From DATFYI01 sp035315125 (GTDB lineage: Bacteria; Chloroflexota; Anaerolineae; Anaerolineales; Anaerolineaceae), in contig DATFYI010000202.1 of assembly GCA_035315125.1 (NCBI GenBank), positions 1 through 51,139 of the forward strand: 51,139 nucleotides of DNA. The letters run 5' to 3'. The translations under genes were made by a program, and so were the position numbers. Every line of letters starts with the position of its first letter. Positions within the stretch are counted from its first letter, which is position 1. The notes beneath the pieces were generated by a model. The model was not told the origin of the DNA. It saw nothing but the letters and a program-made list of their open reading frames with translations, and ran no database searches. Positions 33,801 to 42,273 of this stretch are shown piece by piece.

Positions 33801-34490
33801 ATGAATTGTGTCATTCTCCAACCTTCTTACATTCCCTGGCGAGGTTACTTTCACCAGATCGCTAAAGCAGATGTTTTCGTTTTTTACGACGATGTTCAAT
33901 TCGATAAACGCGGCTGGCGAAATAGAAACCAAATTAAAACGCCCAAAGGCAAACAGTGGCTAACAATCCCAGTTTATAGCAAGGGATCTCAGACAGAACA
34001 TATCCCAATAAACCAAATCAAGATCGTTTGGGATTCCCCCTGGAATTTGGATCATTGGAAAGCCATCCAAATGGCATATTCGAAGGCGCCATACTTCGAT
34101 ATGTATAGAGCAATTCTAGATGAGCTTTATAATCAACATCCAGAATACCTGGCGGATTTTACAATTGAAACTACCATTACCCTGGCTCATGCTTTGGGAA
34201 TTAATCATACGAAATTCTTGCGTTCATCTGAGTTGAATACCAGCGGTCAAAAAACCGATCACTTAATTCAGGTACTTTTGGCAGTGGGCGCATCCCATTA
34301 TATTTCCGGTCCATCCGCACGAGATTATATTGAGAATGATAAGTTTGAGCAAGCCGGCATTACATTGGAGTATATGACCTACAATTATCCGGAATATAAA
34401 CAGCTCTATCCCCCTTTTGAACCGCAAGTCTCGATTGTAGACCTTCTTTTTATGACTGGCCCGGATGCTATAGAGTATATTTCAGGTTAA
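33801..34490 (+). CDS. WbqC-like family protein
   Basis: A 229-residue protein of the WbqC family, found in O-antigen and other surface polysaccharide clusters. The start is highly characteristic: CVILQPSYIPWRGYFHQIAK, ADVFVFYDDVQFDKRGWRNR and TPKGKQWLTIPV. The middle has LGINHTKFLRSSEL and GASHYISGPSARDY. The reaction is not settled; an acyl or amino-sugar modification has been proposed for the family. It lies 24 bases after the GT2 gene and just before the methyltransferase and aminotransferase genes. Confidence 0.92.
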   Translation: MNCVILQPSYIPWRGYFHQIAKADVFVFYDDVQFDKRGWRNRNQIKTPKGKQWLTIPVYSKGSQTEHIPINQIKIVWDSPWNLDHWKAIQMAYSKAPYFDMYRAILDELYNQHPEYLADFTIETTITLAHALGINHTKFLRSSELNTSGQKTDHLIQVLLAVGASHYISGPSARDYIENDKFEQAGITLEYMTYNYPEYKQLYPPFEPQVSIVDLLFMTGPDAIEYISG

Positions 34491-34536
34491 ATGGCTGGCC
34501 TTTAGCTATATATTTGTGGAATATATTGAGGAAATC

Positions 34537-35175
34537 ATGGATTTTAATGAGAACCTGGAGAAAATACGCTCTTATTTTGACAACAAACTAAAGACATATG
34601 GTGCTACCCCCCAAGGGGTAGATTGGAATTCTATTGAGGCGCATCACATTCGGTTTTATCAATTGCTGAAAGTGATCGAAGATAAAAAAGGTTTCTCGAT
34701 ATTAGATTATGGTAGCGGTTTTGGATCTTTTGCCGATTATCTTTTAGCGAATGATTACCGATTCGACCGTTATATCGGATTTGATATCCTTGAATCTATG
34801 GTGGAGAAGGGTAAAGAGCTGCATCAGAATTTACCCGAAATTGAATTTACCAGTGACCCGGATCACCTGCCTGAAGTGGACTATTCTGTTGCTTGTGGCG
34901 TTTTCAATATCCGATTGGAAGCCAGTGTCCAACAATGGACCGATTTTGTAATCGAGTCATTGACCAAAATGAATAAAATCAGCCAAAAAGGCTTTTCGGC
35001 TAATTTTTTAACAAAATATTCAGACGTAGACCGCATGCGTGAAGATCTTTATTATGCCGATCCATGTTTTTTGTTTGATTATTGCAAAACACACTTCTCT
35101 AAGAATATTGCTATACTACATGATTACAACCTGTACGACTTCACAATCCTGGTAAGAAAATTCTCTTGCTCATAA
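34537..35175 (+). CDS. Class I SAM-dependent methyltransferase
   Basis: A 212-residue protein with a clear SAM-binding fold: SILDYGSGFGSFADYLLAND for the glycine loop, YIGFDILESMVEKG for the acidic second strand and DYSVACGVFNIRLE for the fourth strand. The acceptor is unknown, but the position within a surface-sugar cluster suggests a sugar. The frame is open to a GTG at 34516; the ATG at 34537 has TGAGGAA at 34527-34533 and is preferred. It ends 21 bases before the aminotransferase gene. Confidence 0.88.
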   Translation: MDFNENLEKIRSYFDNKLKTYGATPQGVDWNSIEAHHIRFYQLLKVIEDKKGFSILDYGSGFGSFADYLLANDYRFDRYIGFDILESMVEKGKELHQNLPEIEFTSDPDHLPEVDYSVACGVFNIRLEASVQQWTDFVIESLTKMNKISQKGFSANFLTKYSDVDRMREDLYYADPCFLFDYCKTHFSKNIAILHDYNLYDFTILVRKFSCS

Positions 35176-35196
35176 CTCAAATAAGCCGGATTAGTC

Positions 35197-36336
35197 ATGG
35201 AAAACATCCAAATCGATTTTAATAAACCATGCCTGGTAGGAAATGAATTAGCCTACATCGCCCAATCCTTCGAGAAATCACATATCTCAGGAGATGGGTA
35301 TTTCTCGAAAAATTGTCAACAAATAATTGAAAAAGAGCTGAACGTTCCAAAAGTTCTCCTGACCACTTCTTGTACACATGCATTGGAGATGTCCGCATTA
35401 TCTCTCGATATTCAACCAGGAGATGAAGTTATCGTTCCTTCTTTTACTTTTGTTTCAAGCGTCAACGCTTTCGTTTTGCGAGGGGCTGTGCCAGTTTTTG
35501 TGGATATCCGTCCGGATACACTTAATATCGATGAAAAACAAATAGAAGAGCGTATCACTCCTCGCACAAAAGCAATTATTGTTGTTCATTATGCCGGGGT
35601 CGGATGTGAAATGGAAACAATTATGGAGATAGCCGGTAGCCATAACGTTCCAGTTATCGAGGACAACGCACACGGGCTTTTTGGTAAGTACAAAGGGAAA
35701 TACCTCGGTACTTTTGGTAGTCTGGCGACGCAAAGCTTTCATGAAACAAAAAACATTACCTGCGGTGAAGGAGGAGCGCTTTTAATTAATGATAATCTTT
35801 ATATTGAGCGCGCCGAAATTATCCGGGAAAAAGGCACCAACCGCAGTCGATTTTTTCAAGGACTGATAGACAAATATACCTGGGTCGATATTGGCTCAAG
35901 TTATCTTCCATCGGAAATCCTGGCTGCTGTGCTTTATGCCCAGCTAGAACACTGGCAGGAAATCCAACAAAAACGAAAACAAATCTGGGAATATTATTAC
36001 CATAACATCCGGTCTTGGGCTGATCGCCATAGCATCATCCTGCCCACGGTGCCAGAACATTGCGACCAGGCCTACCATATGTTTTATCTCCTAACGCCAT
36101 CGCTAGATATTCGTAAGTTGCTGATGGCTCATCTAAGAGAAAATGGTATCGTGTCTGTTTTCCATTATCAGCCGCTTCATCTGTCTGAATATGGACGACG
36201 GTTTGGAGGCAAACAAGGGGATTGTCCGGTAACTGAAATGGCAGCGGATTGTCTATTGCGCCTGCCGTTCTATTACGATCTTACAGAACGTGACCTGGAT
36301 CAAGTAATAAATGCTCTATATCAATTTGAATATTGA
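35197..36336 (+). CDS. wecE: dTDP-4-amino-4,6-dideoxygalactose transaminase (RffA/WecE)
   Basis: A 379-residue PLP aminotransferase of the DegT/DnrJ/EryC1 family. It moves an amino group from glutamate to dTDP-4-keto-6-deoxyglucose, giving dTDP-4-amino-4,6-dideoxygalactose. Along the whole length it follows E. coli RffA closely: LLTTSCTHALEMSAL, PGDEVIVPSFTFVSS, VHYAGVGCEMETIMEIA, the internal-aldimine lysine in SFHETKNITCGEGGA, REKGTNRSRFFQG and YTWVDIGSSYLPSEILAA. It probably supplies an aminosugar for the surface glycan made by its upstream neighbours. The dTDP-sugar synthesis genes rmlA and rmlB are not in this window. Confidence 0.93.
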   Translation: MENIQIDFNKPCLVGNELAYIAQSFEKSHISGDGYFSKNCQQIIEKELNVPKVLLTTSCTHALEMSALSLDIQPGDEVIVPSFTFVSSVNAFVLRGAVPVFVDIRPDTLNIDEKQIEERITPRTKAIIVVHYAGVGCEMETIMEIAGSHNVPVIEDNAHGLFGKYKGKYLGTFGSLATQSFHETKNITCGEGGALLINDNLYIERAEIIREKGTNRSRFFQGLIDKYTWVDIGSSYLPSEILAAVLYAQLEHWQEIQQKRKQIWEYYYHNIRSWADRHSIILPTVPEHCDQAYHMFYLLTPSLDIRKLLMAHLRENGIVSVFHYQPLHLSEYGRRFGGKQGDCPVTEMAADCLLRLPFYYDLTERDLDQVINALYQFEY

Positions 36337-36360
36337 GAACGGTTCTATTATGAAATTAGA

Positions 36361-37215
36361 TCATCGATGTATGCCCTGACGTAATAACAGCAAATAAAGT
36401 CCAAATAGTATCAGGCCGATCGATGTAGTATTTCCAATAAAATTGACTGCATTGCCTGGATTGCCGCCTATATATAACCCCCACCCCACCATGGCAATCA
36501 CACCTCCCGGTATTAAGGGCCACCAAACGAATTTATCAGTGATCACTTTTGAGCAAATAGTTATTAGTAGCCAAGCTAAAGCAAAACACACCAAAAACAA
36601 GCCAGTCTTTGCCAGCTCGTTTACTTCAATAGATTTTCCCCACGCCATATAAACACCTGAACCTGCTCCCAATACCAGACAACCAGGGATCACTAATCCA
36701 AAAAGTCTTCTTGCTATTCCCCAGGTCAAAAAAGACAACCCCAATCCAACTGATAAGTACAATCCAAAATCAACTACCCGTAGTGATGTAAACAAAAAAC
36801 AAGCGCCTAATGATCCAAAGATGCACCCGCAAAGAAATGCCCACCAGGCGATTTTTCCGTCCATTATCCCACCGAGAATCGCAATGCCCATCCACCCCAA
36901 TGAGAAGGCCAAAAATAAGAAACCAACCCGGTTTTGAACCGCAAGAGTAACCAAAGGACTGAAATAAAGAAAACCGCCTATACCCATTCCGCTAATAATC
37001 GATCCGGGAATTACCAGCCCCATCCTATGATATATAATTCCCAATACCAGTAGAATCAAGCCAGCCGACGGAAATACAACCAATGTCAGCCAACCCGTTT
37101 TCAAGTATTGGTCTAAAAGGATAATTAAACCGAAAACTATCAATACAATTCCACCAGCCGAACCGTAATGTCTGATCGGTTTACTTACAATCCTTTTTTC
37201 CTCTAGTAAGTGCAT
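36361..37215 (-). CDS. Multi-pass membrane protein, unknown function
   Basis: A 284-residue very hydrophobic protein with about nine or ten membrane helices and short loops. Internal repeats are visible: GLVIPGSIISGMGIGGFLYF and GLVIPGCLVLGAGSGVYMAW are two copies of one motif about 100 residues apart, and WAFLCGCIFGSLGACFLF resembles WWPLIPGGVIAMVGWGLYI. The protein therefore arose by duplication of a three- or four-helix unit. I recognise no transporter motif. It lies alone, convergent with the aminotransferase gene. Confidence 0.75.
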   Translation of the reverse strand: MHLLEEKRIVSKPIRHYGSAGGIVLIVFGLIILLDQYLKTGWLTLVVFPSAGLILLVLGIIYHRMGLVIPGSIISGMGIGGFLYFSPLVTLAVQNRVGFLFLAFSLGWMGIAILGGIMDGKIAWWAFLCGCIFGSLGACFLFTSLRVVDFGLYLSVGLGLSFLTWGIARRLFGLVIPGCLVLGAGSGVYMAWGKSIEVNELAKTGLFLVCFALAWLLITICSKVITDKFVWWPLIPGGVIAMVGWGLYIGGNPGNAVNFIGNTTSIGLILFGLYLLLLRQGIHR

Positions 37216-37346
37216 AATTTTTCCATAAAAACAAGATAATTCACCTTAAGAATATCTGATTCTATTATGATGTGCATGTGTCCAGGGTCACAATCGAAGG
37301 CATGCTTTTAAAAAGTCACCGTTATGACCTTTTTTTCTACCCGGTT

Positions 37347-38003
37347 TCAGATAAGCCCGGTTTCTTTTGCTTTTAAGACAGCCTGCATTCTGTCTTTTAC
37401 CTCCAGTTTATTCAAGATATTTGTCATGTGGTTCTTTACGGTTCCTTCAGCGATCACCAATCTCTCTGCAATTTCCTTGTTACTGGAACCCATTGCTACT
37501 AATTTAAGGATTTCAATTTCCCGTCCCGACAATGCTTCGATTGGGTTGTCTGAAGAGGGCATGATCGGCCGTGAAATTCTTGAAAATTCTGCTAAAACTT
37601 TGGCAGTAATTGAAGGGGTTAAAAAATATTCCCCGCGTGCAGTAGCTCGAATCGCTTCAAAAAGTTTATCCGAAGAGACATCTTTAAGTAAATAGCCAAC
37701 TGCTCCGGCGCGCAAACCTTCAAACACATTTTCATCATCATCAAAAGTTGTCAAAACCAAAACTCGGCAGTCCGGGAGAGTGTCCTTCAACCTACGCGTC
37801 GCTGTGACCCCATCCATTACTGGCATCCGCAAATCCATTAAGATAACTGCCGGCTGATATCGTACAGCCAGTCTGATAGCTTCCTCACCATTTGAAGCTT
37901 CACCAACTACCTCAAAATCAGGTTGGACTGAGAGAAGGGTATGCAATCCTTCCCGAAATAGCGCTTGATCATCCACAATTAAAATCGGGATTGTGGCATT
38001 CAT
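37347..38003 (-). CDS. NarL/FixJ-family response regulator
   Basis: A 218-residue two-domain regulator. The receiver has ILIVDDQALFREGL, the phosphorylation aspartate in VILMDLRMPVMDG, LVLTTFDDDENV and the lysine in GYLLKDVSS. The LuxR-type helix-turn-helix is at the C-terminus (ALSGREIEILKLVAMGSSNK, then VIAEGTVKNHMTNILNKL). It overlaps the sensor kinase gene by four bases (ATGA), so translation is coupled. The targets are unknown. Confidence 0.96.
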   Translation of the reverse strand: MNATIPILIVDDQALFREGLHTLLSVQPDFEVVGEASNGEEAIRLAVRYQPAVILMDLRMPVMDGVTATRRLKDTLPDCRVLVLTTFDDDENVFEGLRAGAVGYLLKDVSSDKLFEAIRATARGEYFLTPSITAKVLAEFSRISRPIMPSSDNPIEALSGREIEILKLVAMGSSNKEIAERLVIAEGTVKNHMTNILNKLEVKDRMQAVLKAKETGLI

Positions 38004-39184
38004 CCTGGTACTGCCACCTCCAACAAAAATCCTTGTCCTGGCACAGTGGTTATCTGAAAGGTTCCATCCAATAATTTGACTCTTTCTTGCAAACCGAGCA
38101 ACCCAAAACCTCCATCGGTATGTTCGGCACCCACGCCGTTATCATGGACGGTTAAGCGAACAAGGTTTTCATCTTGAAAATTCAAAGAAACCCATATTTT
38201 TGAAGCCCGAGCATGTTTGCAGGCATTATTTAAACCTTCTTGCGCAGATCGAAAGATTGTCAGTTGAGCTTGTGCTGAAAGGTCCCTGGGTGAGCCCAAA
38301 ATAGTCATTTCCGGTTTAAGCTCAGACGTTTCATAATTCTTGATCATTTTTTCAATTCTCTCAGGAAGCGGAAGGGTTTCTCCTGGCGAAACATCCCGGA
38401 GAGAAGCAACTGATCGTCGTATTTCTACTAGAGCCTCCTGCGTCAAGTTTTGAGCAGTGATCATCGCATCTTTTGCTCGCTTCGGATCTCTATCAAATAC
38501 TGCTTGAGCCGCCTGAATCTGCATAAAAATAGTGGTAAGAAAATGCCCCAATCCATCATGAATTTCACGAGCAAGACGATTACGTTCTTTGGCAATCGCA
38601 AGCTCTTCAATTTGAAGAGCGTATTCTCTCAAACGTTGGTTTGCTTCCTCCAGCTCGGACACAAGTCGGGCTACTTCCCCATGGGCTCTTTCTTCGTTGA
38701 CCGCCATCTGTGTAAAAACCACAATAAAAACTTCTCCTGCAAGAAATATCGGCAATCCAGTCCAGACATTCGTCCAATTATTGGAGAAAGCATAAACCGA
38801 AGCTACATAAACCAGCATTGTGATAATATTCGCCGCTTGTACCCAATATGTACTTAACAGTACCACGCTATGGCCGGCCAGAGGCAGTAAGAGCAGAGCA
38901 TTAAATCCAGCTCCATGGGTTAAATAAACAATCACGCCTCCCAACGGGATCTGAACGACGAAATACCCCAATCTGAGCATAAGGGATGGCTTTTTCAAAC
39001 AGTATTCAAAGCCATATATTCCGATTGCAATATAAGTAATTCCCAATACGATTAATAAAGCAATATCTAAAAGATTAGCTTGCTGCAGTGAGCTAAACGT
39101 AGCAAAATAGGAAGCCATAACTATCACTGCAAAAGCCAGATTTAATCCTTTACCGGTTTTTACCACTTGTTGAATAGTTTGCAT
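38000..39184 (-). CDS. NarX/DesK-type sensor histidine kinase
   Basis: A 394-residue membrane kinase. About six helices fill the first 150 residues, with no large outer domain, so it may sense the membrane itself or a small molecule. A coiled coil follows (ARLVSELEEANQRLREYALQ), then the HisKA_3 phosphorylation box REIHDGLGHFLTTIFMQIQ and the ATPase boxes NACKHARASKIWV, LTVHDNGVGAE and GGFGLLGLQERVKLL. It shares an operon with the response regulator. A probably leaderless promoter stands directly upstream. Confidence 0.95.
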   Translation of the reverse strand: MQTIQQVVKTGKGLNLAFAVIVMASYFATFSSLQQANLLDIALLIVLGITYIAIGIYGFEYCLKKPSLMLRLGYFVVQIPLGGVIVYLTHGAGFNALLLLPLAGHSVVLLSTYWVQAANIITMLVYVASVYAFSNNWTNVWTGLPIFLAGEVFIVVFTQMAVNEERAHGEVARLVSELEEANQRLREYALQIEELAIAKERNRLAREIHDGLGHFLTTIFMQIQAAQAVFDRDPKRAKDAMITAQNLTQEALVEIRRSVASLRDVSPGETLPLPERIEKMIKNYETSELKPEMTILGSPRDLSAQAQLTIFRSAQEGLNNACKHARASKIWVSLNFQDENLVRLTVHDNGVGAEHTDGGFGLLGLQERVKLLDGTFQITTVPGQGFLLEVAVPG

Positions 39185-39193
39185 TGCGAATTT

Positions 39194-39221
39194 ATTATAG
39201 CATTAGCAACCACCCTGACAA
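39194..39221 (-). promoter_or_regulatory. Strong promoter of the two-component operon, probably leaderless
   Basis: On the minus strand TTGTCA (39221-39216), a 16-base spacer and a perfect TATAAT (39199-39194) with the extended TGC just before it. Only nine bases separate the -10 box from the A of the ATG at 39184. A start at the usual distance would leave a leader of about zero to three bases, with no room for a ribosome binding site. Confidence 0.75.
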
Positions 39222-39389
39222 TCGCTTTCTCAGGTCATACAAATTTATAGGAGGTAATGACCAATAACATGATATCGGTATGTGACTAATGGCACATTCA
39301 GGGGTTATTTTTAAATGGTAAGCTTGCTACTGAAAAACGAAAATTTTCTCACCCAGATTAAAAATATAAAAGGATAGGATTCCATTTAG

Positions 39390-40868
39390 ATGAATATTTT
39401 GCTGGTTTACCCCCAATTTCCCGATACTTTCTGGAGCTTTAAACATGCTTTAAAATTCATCGAAAAAAAGGCTTCAACTCCTCCTTTAGGACTGACAACC
39501 GTTGCGGCAATGCTGCCCAAAGAATGGTCAAAACGGTTGGTCGATTTAAATGTCAGTGATTTATCACAAAAGGATCTGGATTGGGCTGATTATGTCTTTA
39601 TCGGCGCTATGAACGTTCAGAGGAAATCAGCCGTCGAAGTTATAGCTCAATCAAAAGCCCGCAATAAAAAAGTGGTAGCAGGTGGCCCGTTATTCACTCA
39701 GGAATATGACCATTTCGAGAATGTCGATTATTTTGTTTTGAACGAAGCAGAAATAACTCTGGCGCCTTTTCTGGCGGATTTGGAACAGGGCAATCCCAAA
39801 CATCTCTATCGTAGCGATGATTTTGCCGATCTCCAAGCAACTCCCATTCCCTTGTGGGAAATCGTAGATATCAAAAAATACGATTCAATGGCTATCCAAT
39901 TTTCACGTGGTTGCCCATATAACTGTGACTTTTGCAATGTTACAGCATTGCTTGGTCACCGGCCACGCCTGAAAACCGCCCAACAGCTAATAGCCGAGCT
40001 TGATAAAATTTATTCCTTGGGTTGGCGGCGTAACATCTTTATGGTTGATGACAATTTCATTGGAAATAAAAAAATATTAAAACAGGAAATCTTACCCGCA
40101 ATCATCCAATGGCGAAAAAACAAATCGGGCATTAATTTCATCACTGAAGCTTCTATTAATCTTGCTGATGATGAAGAATTAATGAGCCTGATGACAAAAG
40201 CGGGCTTCATTTCAGTCTTTATTGGAATAGAAACACCAGATGAAGATAGTTTGGAAGAGTGTCATAAAACCCAAAATAGAAATCGCAACCTGATAGAAAG
40301 CATTAAACGAATGCAGCGCGCAGGTTTGCATGCCATGGGTGGTTTTATTGTCGGATTTGACAGCGACACCGCAACGATATTCCAGAGGCAGATTGATTTT
40401 ATCCAGAAGAGCGGAATTGTGACTGCAATGGTTGGGCTACTGCAAGCACCATATGGCACCGGCCTCTATAAAAGGATGCAGGACGAAGGGCGCTTACTGA
40501 ATGAAATGTCGGGGGACAACGCGGATGGATCGACAAATATTATCCCCAAAATGGATATAGACCAATTGAAAAAGGGATATAAGGAAATATTGAACCAAAT
40601 TTACTCACCCAAACTTTTTTACGAACGTGTAAGAAGTTTCCTGGAAGAATACAAGCCACCTAAAAGTTCTGTAACAATTCAACCTCAAGAAGTATTAGCC
40701 TTATTCCGCTCGATTTATCGTTTGGGGATCAGAGGAGTTGAGAGGGTATACTATTGGCGTCTATTTTTCTGGGCACTTTTCAAGCATCCCGATAAATTTC
40801 CAATGGCTATTACACTTTCAATTTATGGTTATCATTTCCGTAAAGTCAGCGAAATGGCAGTCGGATGA
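39390..40868 (+). CDS. B12-binding radical SAM protein (DUF4070 type)
   Basis: A 492-residue enzyme. The N-terminal cobalamin-binding-like domain (ILLVYPQFPDTFWSFKHAL, then VVAGGPLFT) is followed by the radical SAM cluster motif CPYNCDFC at about residue 177 (FSRGCPYNCDFCNVTALLG). The barrel has VDDNFIGNKKILKQEILPAI and VFIGIETPDEDSLEECHK. The C-terminal DUF4070 region (MVGLLQAPYGTGLYKRMQDEG) completes it. Family members methylate unactivated carbons, including those of hopanoids and other lipids; the substrate here is unknown. A terminator follows. Confidence 0.9.
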   Translation: MNILLVYPQFPDTFWSFKHALKFIEKKASTPPLGLTTVAAMLPKEWSKRLVDLNVSDLSQKDLDWADYVFIGAMNVQRKSAVEVIAQSKARNKKVVAGGPLFTQEYDHFENVDYFVLNEAEITLAPFLADLEQGNPKHLYRSDDFADLQATPIPLWEIVDIKKYDSMAIQFSRGCPYNCDFCNVTALLGHRPRLKTAQQLIAELDKIYSLGWRRNIFMVDDNFIGNKKILKQEILPAIIQWRKNKSGINFITEASINLADDEELMSLMTKAGFISVFIGIETPDEDSLEECHKTQNRNRNLIESIKRMQRAGLHAMGGFIVGFDSDTATIFQRQIDFIQKSGIVTAMVGLLQAPYGTGLYKRMQDEGRLLNEMSGDNADGSTNIIPKMDIDQLKKGYKEILNQIYSPKLFYERVRSFLEEYKPPKSSVTIQPQEVLALFRSIYRLGIRGVERVYYWRLFFWALFKHPDKFPMAITLSIYGYHFRKVSEMAVG

Positions 40869-40893
40869 TGAATTAGGCAGAAATTACTTATTT

Positions 40894-40925
40894 ACCCTCG
40901 GAAATCCAAATTCCGGGGGTTTTTT
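40894..40925 (+). terminator. Intrinsic terminator after the radical SAM gene
   Basis: ACCCTCGGAA (40894-40903) pairs with TTCCGGGGGT (40911-40920), ten pairs with one G-T pair and a 7-base loop. Six T residues in a row follow (40920-40925). It closes the single-gene unit. Confidence 0.9.
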
Positions 40926-40995
40926 AGAATAATTATTATGATAAGCTTATCCAATTACTGATTTTTTCAGGAAGATCAATCCAGCATAGAATGCC

Positions 40996-41913
40996 ATGAA
41001 GATTGAATACGTTTCATTTGGATTAATTCTTGATAATATCCATTTTCCCGATGGAAAAGAAATTCCATCCGTGCTTGGCGGGGGAGGGCCACAAGTCGCT
41101 TTTGGAATGCGTTTATGGTCAAAGCATGTAGGATTCGTAGCCCAGGCCGGTTCTGATCTACCGGTAGAAATCCTTTCTTGGTTTGATAAATCAGGTATTG
41201 ACCACCAGGGCTTACAGATTGGAAACCAACCTACTCTACGGGCAGTTCAGAACCTGGATATTGATGGAAACCGTACACAAACCTGGATATCAGATCCGGC
41301 TGTGCGTCAGGAATATCTAAGCTTAACCATGAATCGCATTCCGCAAATATATCAACAAGCGAAAATATATCATCTTGGTTTACATCCTGACGATTGGGAG
41401 AACAGCTTGGATTTTATTCACTATCTCAAAGGACTCGGGGCTCTCGTCAGTATTGAATTATATAAACCCGCCGATAAACCATTATCAAACCGAAGGCTTC
41501 AAGCATTATTAAGATCAGCAGATTTATTCTCCTTAAATCAATTGGAGGCCTATTCATTAATTGGCAAGAAAACAAATCAAGAATTGATCCAGACATTCAA
41601 GGATAACGGTGGCAAATTAATTTCGCTTCGGTTGGGCTCACAGGGCTCTTTTGTGGCAAATGGGACAACTGGCCAGGAATTTCATATTCCGATTTATCCG
41701 GTTATGGTTGTTGACCCCACTGGCGCCGGTAACGCATTTTGCGGTGGTTTTGCTGTCGGATGGGGTGAAACTAAAGATTTGCTTAAAGCCGGATTGTATG
41801 GCTCGGTTGCATCCTCTATCATAATTGAACAAATTGGTGTTCCGATGATAACACCTGAAGTAATTCAAATTGCAGAGAAACGTCTAAACCAGCTTGATCT
41901 TTATTCCAACTAA
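40996..41913 (+). CDS. PfkB-family sugar kinase-like protein with Asn in place of catalytic Asp
   Basis: A 305-residue ribokinase-fold protein. The N-terminus has LGGGGPQVAFGMRLW, the PfkB sugar-binding glycine loop, and the C-terminus has VVDPTGAGNAFCGGFAVGW, the ATP-site signature. In active PfkB kinases the fourth residue of GAGD is the catalytic base; here it is Asn246. This GAGN variant is known in fungal MAK32-type proteins, whose activity is unclear. It could be a weak kinase, a different activity or a sugar-sensing pseudokinase. It ends 83 bases before the fmdB-like gene, which has its own promoter. Confidence 0.85.
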   Translation: MKIEYVSFGLILDNIHFPDGKEIPSVLGGGGPQVAFGMRLWSKHVGFVAQAGSDLPVEILSWFDKSGIDHQGLQIGNQPTLRAVQNLDIDGNRTQTWISDPAVRQEYLSLTMNRIPQIYQQAKIYHLGLHPDDWENSLDFIHYLKGLGALVSIELYKPADKPLSNRRLQALLRSADLFSLNQLEAYSLIGKKTNQELIQTFKDNGGKLISLRLGSQGSFVANGTTGQEFHIPIYPVMVVDPTGAGNAFCGGFAVGWGETKDLLKAGLYGSVASSIIIEQIGVPMITPEVIQIAEKRLNQLDLYSN

Positions 41914-41939
41914 AAAATAATTTTCATTTTAATATCTCA

Positions 41940-41968
41940 TTGACTTACAGACCGTAGCATACTAAAAT
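41940..41968 (+). promoter_or_regulatory. Sigma-70-type promoter for FmdB-like gene
   Basis: TTGACT (41940-41945), a 17-base spacer and TAAAAT (41963-41968). The expected start is near 41975, about 22 bases before the ATG at 41997, and the leader holds an almost perfect ribosome binding site. Confidence 0.7.
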
Positions 41969-41996
41969 GACTAGAATATCAGGAGGTGATCCAGTT

Positions 41997-42230
41997 ATGC
42001 CTATTTATGAATATGTTTGCAAAGATTGTGGATACGAATTTGATAGTTTACGCTCGATGAAAGACGCAGATGCGCCTATTGTCTGTCAAAAATGCGAAAG
42101 CAAACAAACCAGGCGCATGTTGTCAGTTTTCTTCGCCCAAAGTAATGGCCATGCTGTTACGACCACCTCCAATCAATGTGGAGGTTGCAACAGTGGTTCT
42201 TGCGGATCGTGTGGATCACACCACAATTAA
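41997..42230 (+). CDS. FmdB-family zinc-ribbon regulatory protein
   Basis: A 77-residue protein with the FmdB zinc ribbon: MPIYEYVCKDCGYEFD with CQKCES, a four-cysteine site. The tail carries six more cysteines in a Gly/Ser-rich run (CGGCNSGSCGSCGSHHN) and two closing histidines, which could bind a further metal. Members are often named for regulation of formamidase but no role is proven. The ATG at 41997 follows AGGAGGTGAT (41981-41990), a full anti-Shine-Dalgarno match, and fits the family start exactly. Confidence 0.93.
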   Translation: MPIYEYVCKDCGYEFDSLRSMKDADAPIVCQKCESKQTRRMLSVFFAQSNGHAVTTTSNQCGGCNSGSCGSCGSHHN

Positions 42231-42273
42231 ATTTTTTTATTCATTATTAGATCTGCTCTGACAGGAATAAGCA

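Noticed and set aside
39249..39289. Ten-codon leader peptide behind an AGGAGGT sequence
   Set aside because: The gap from the purine-rich site to the ATG is only about two bases, too short for normal initiation, and no attenuator structure follows.
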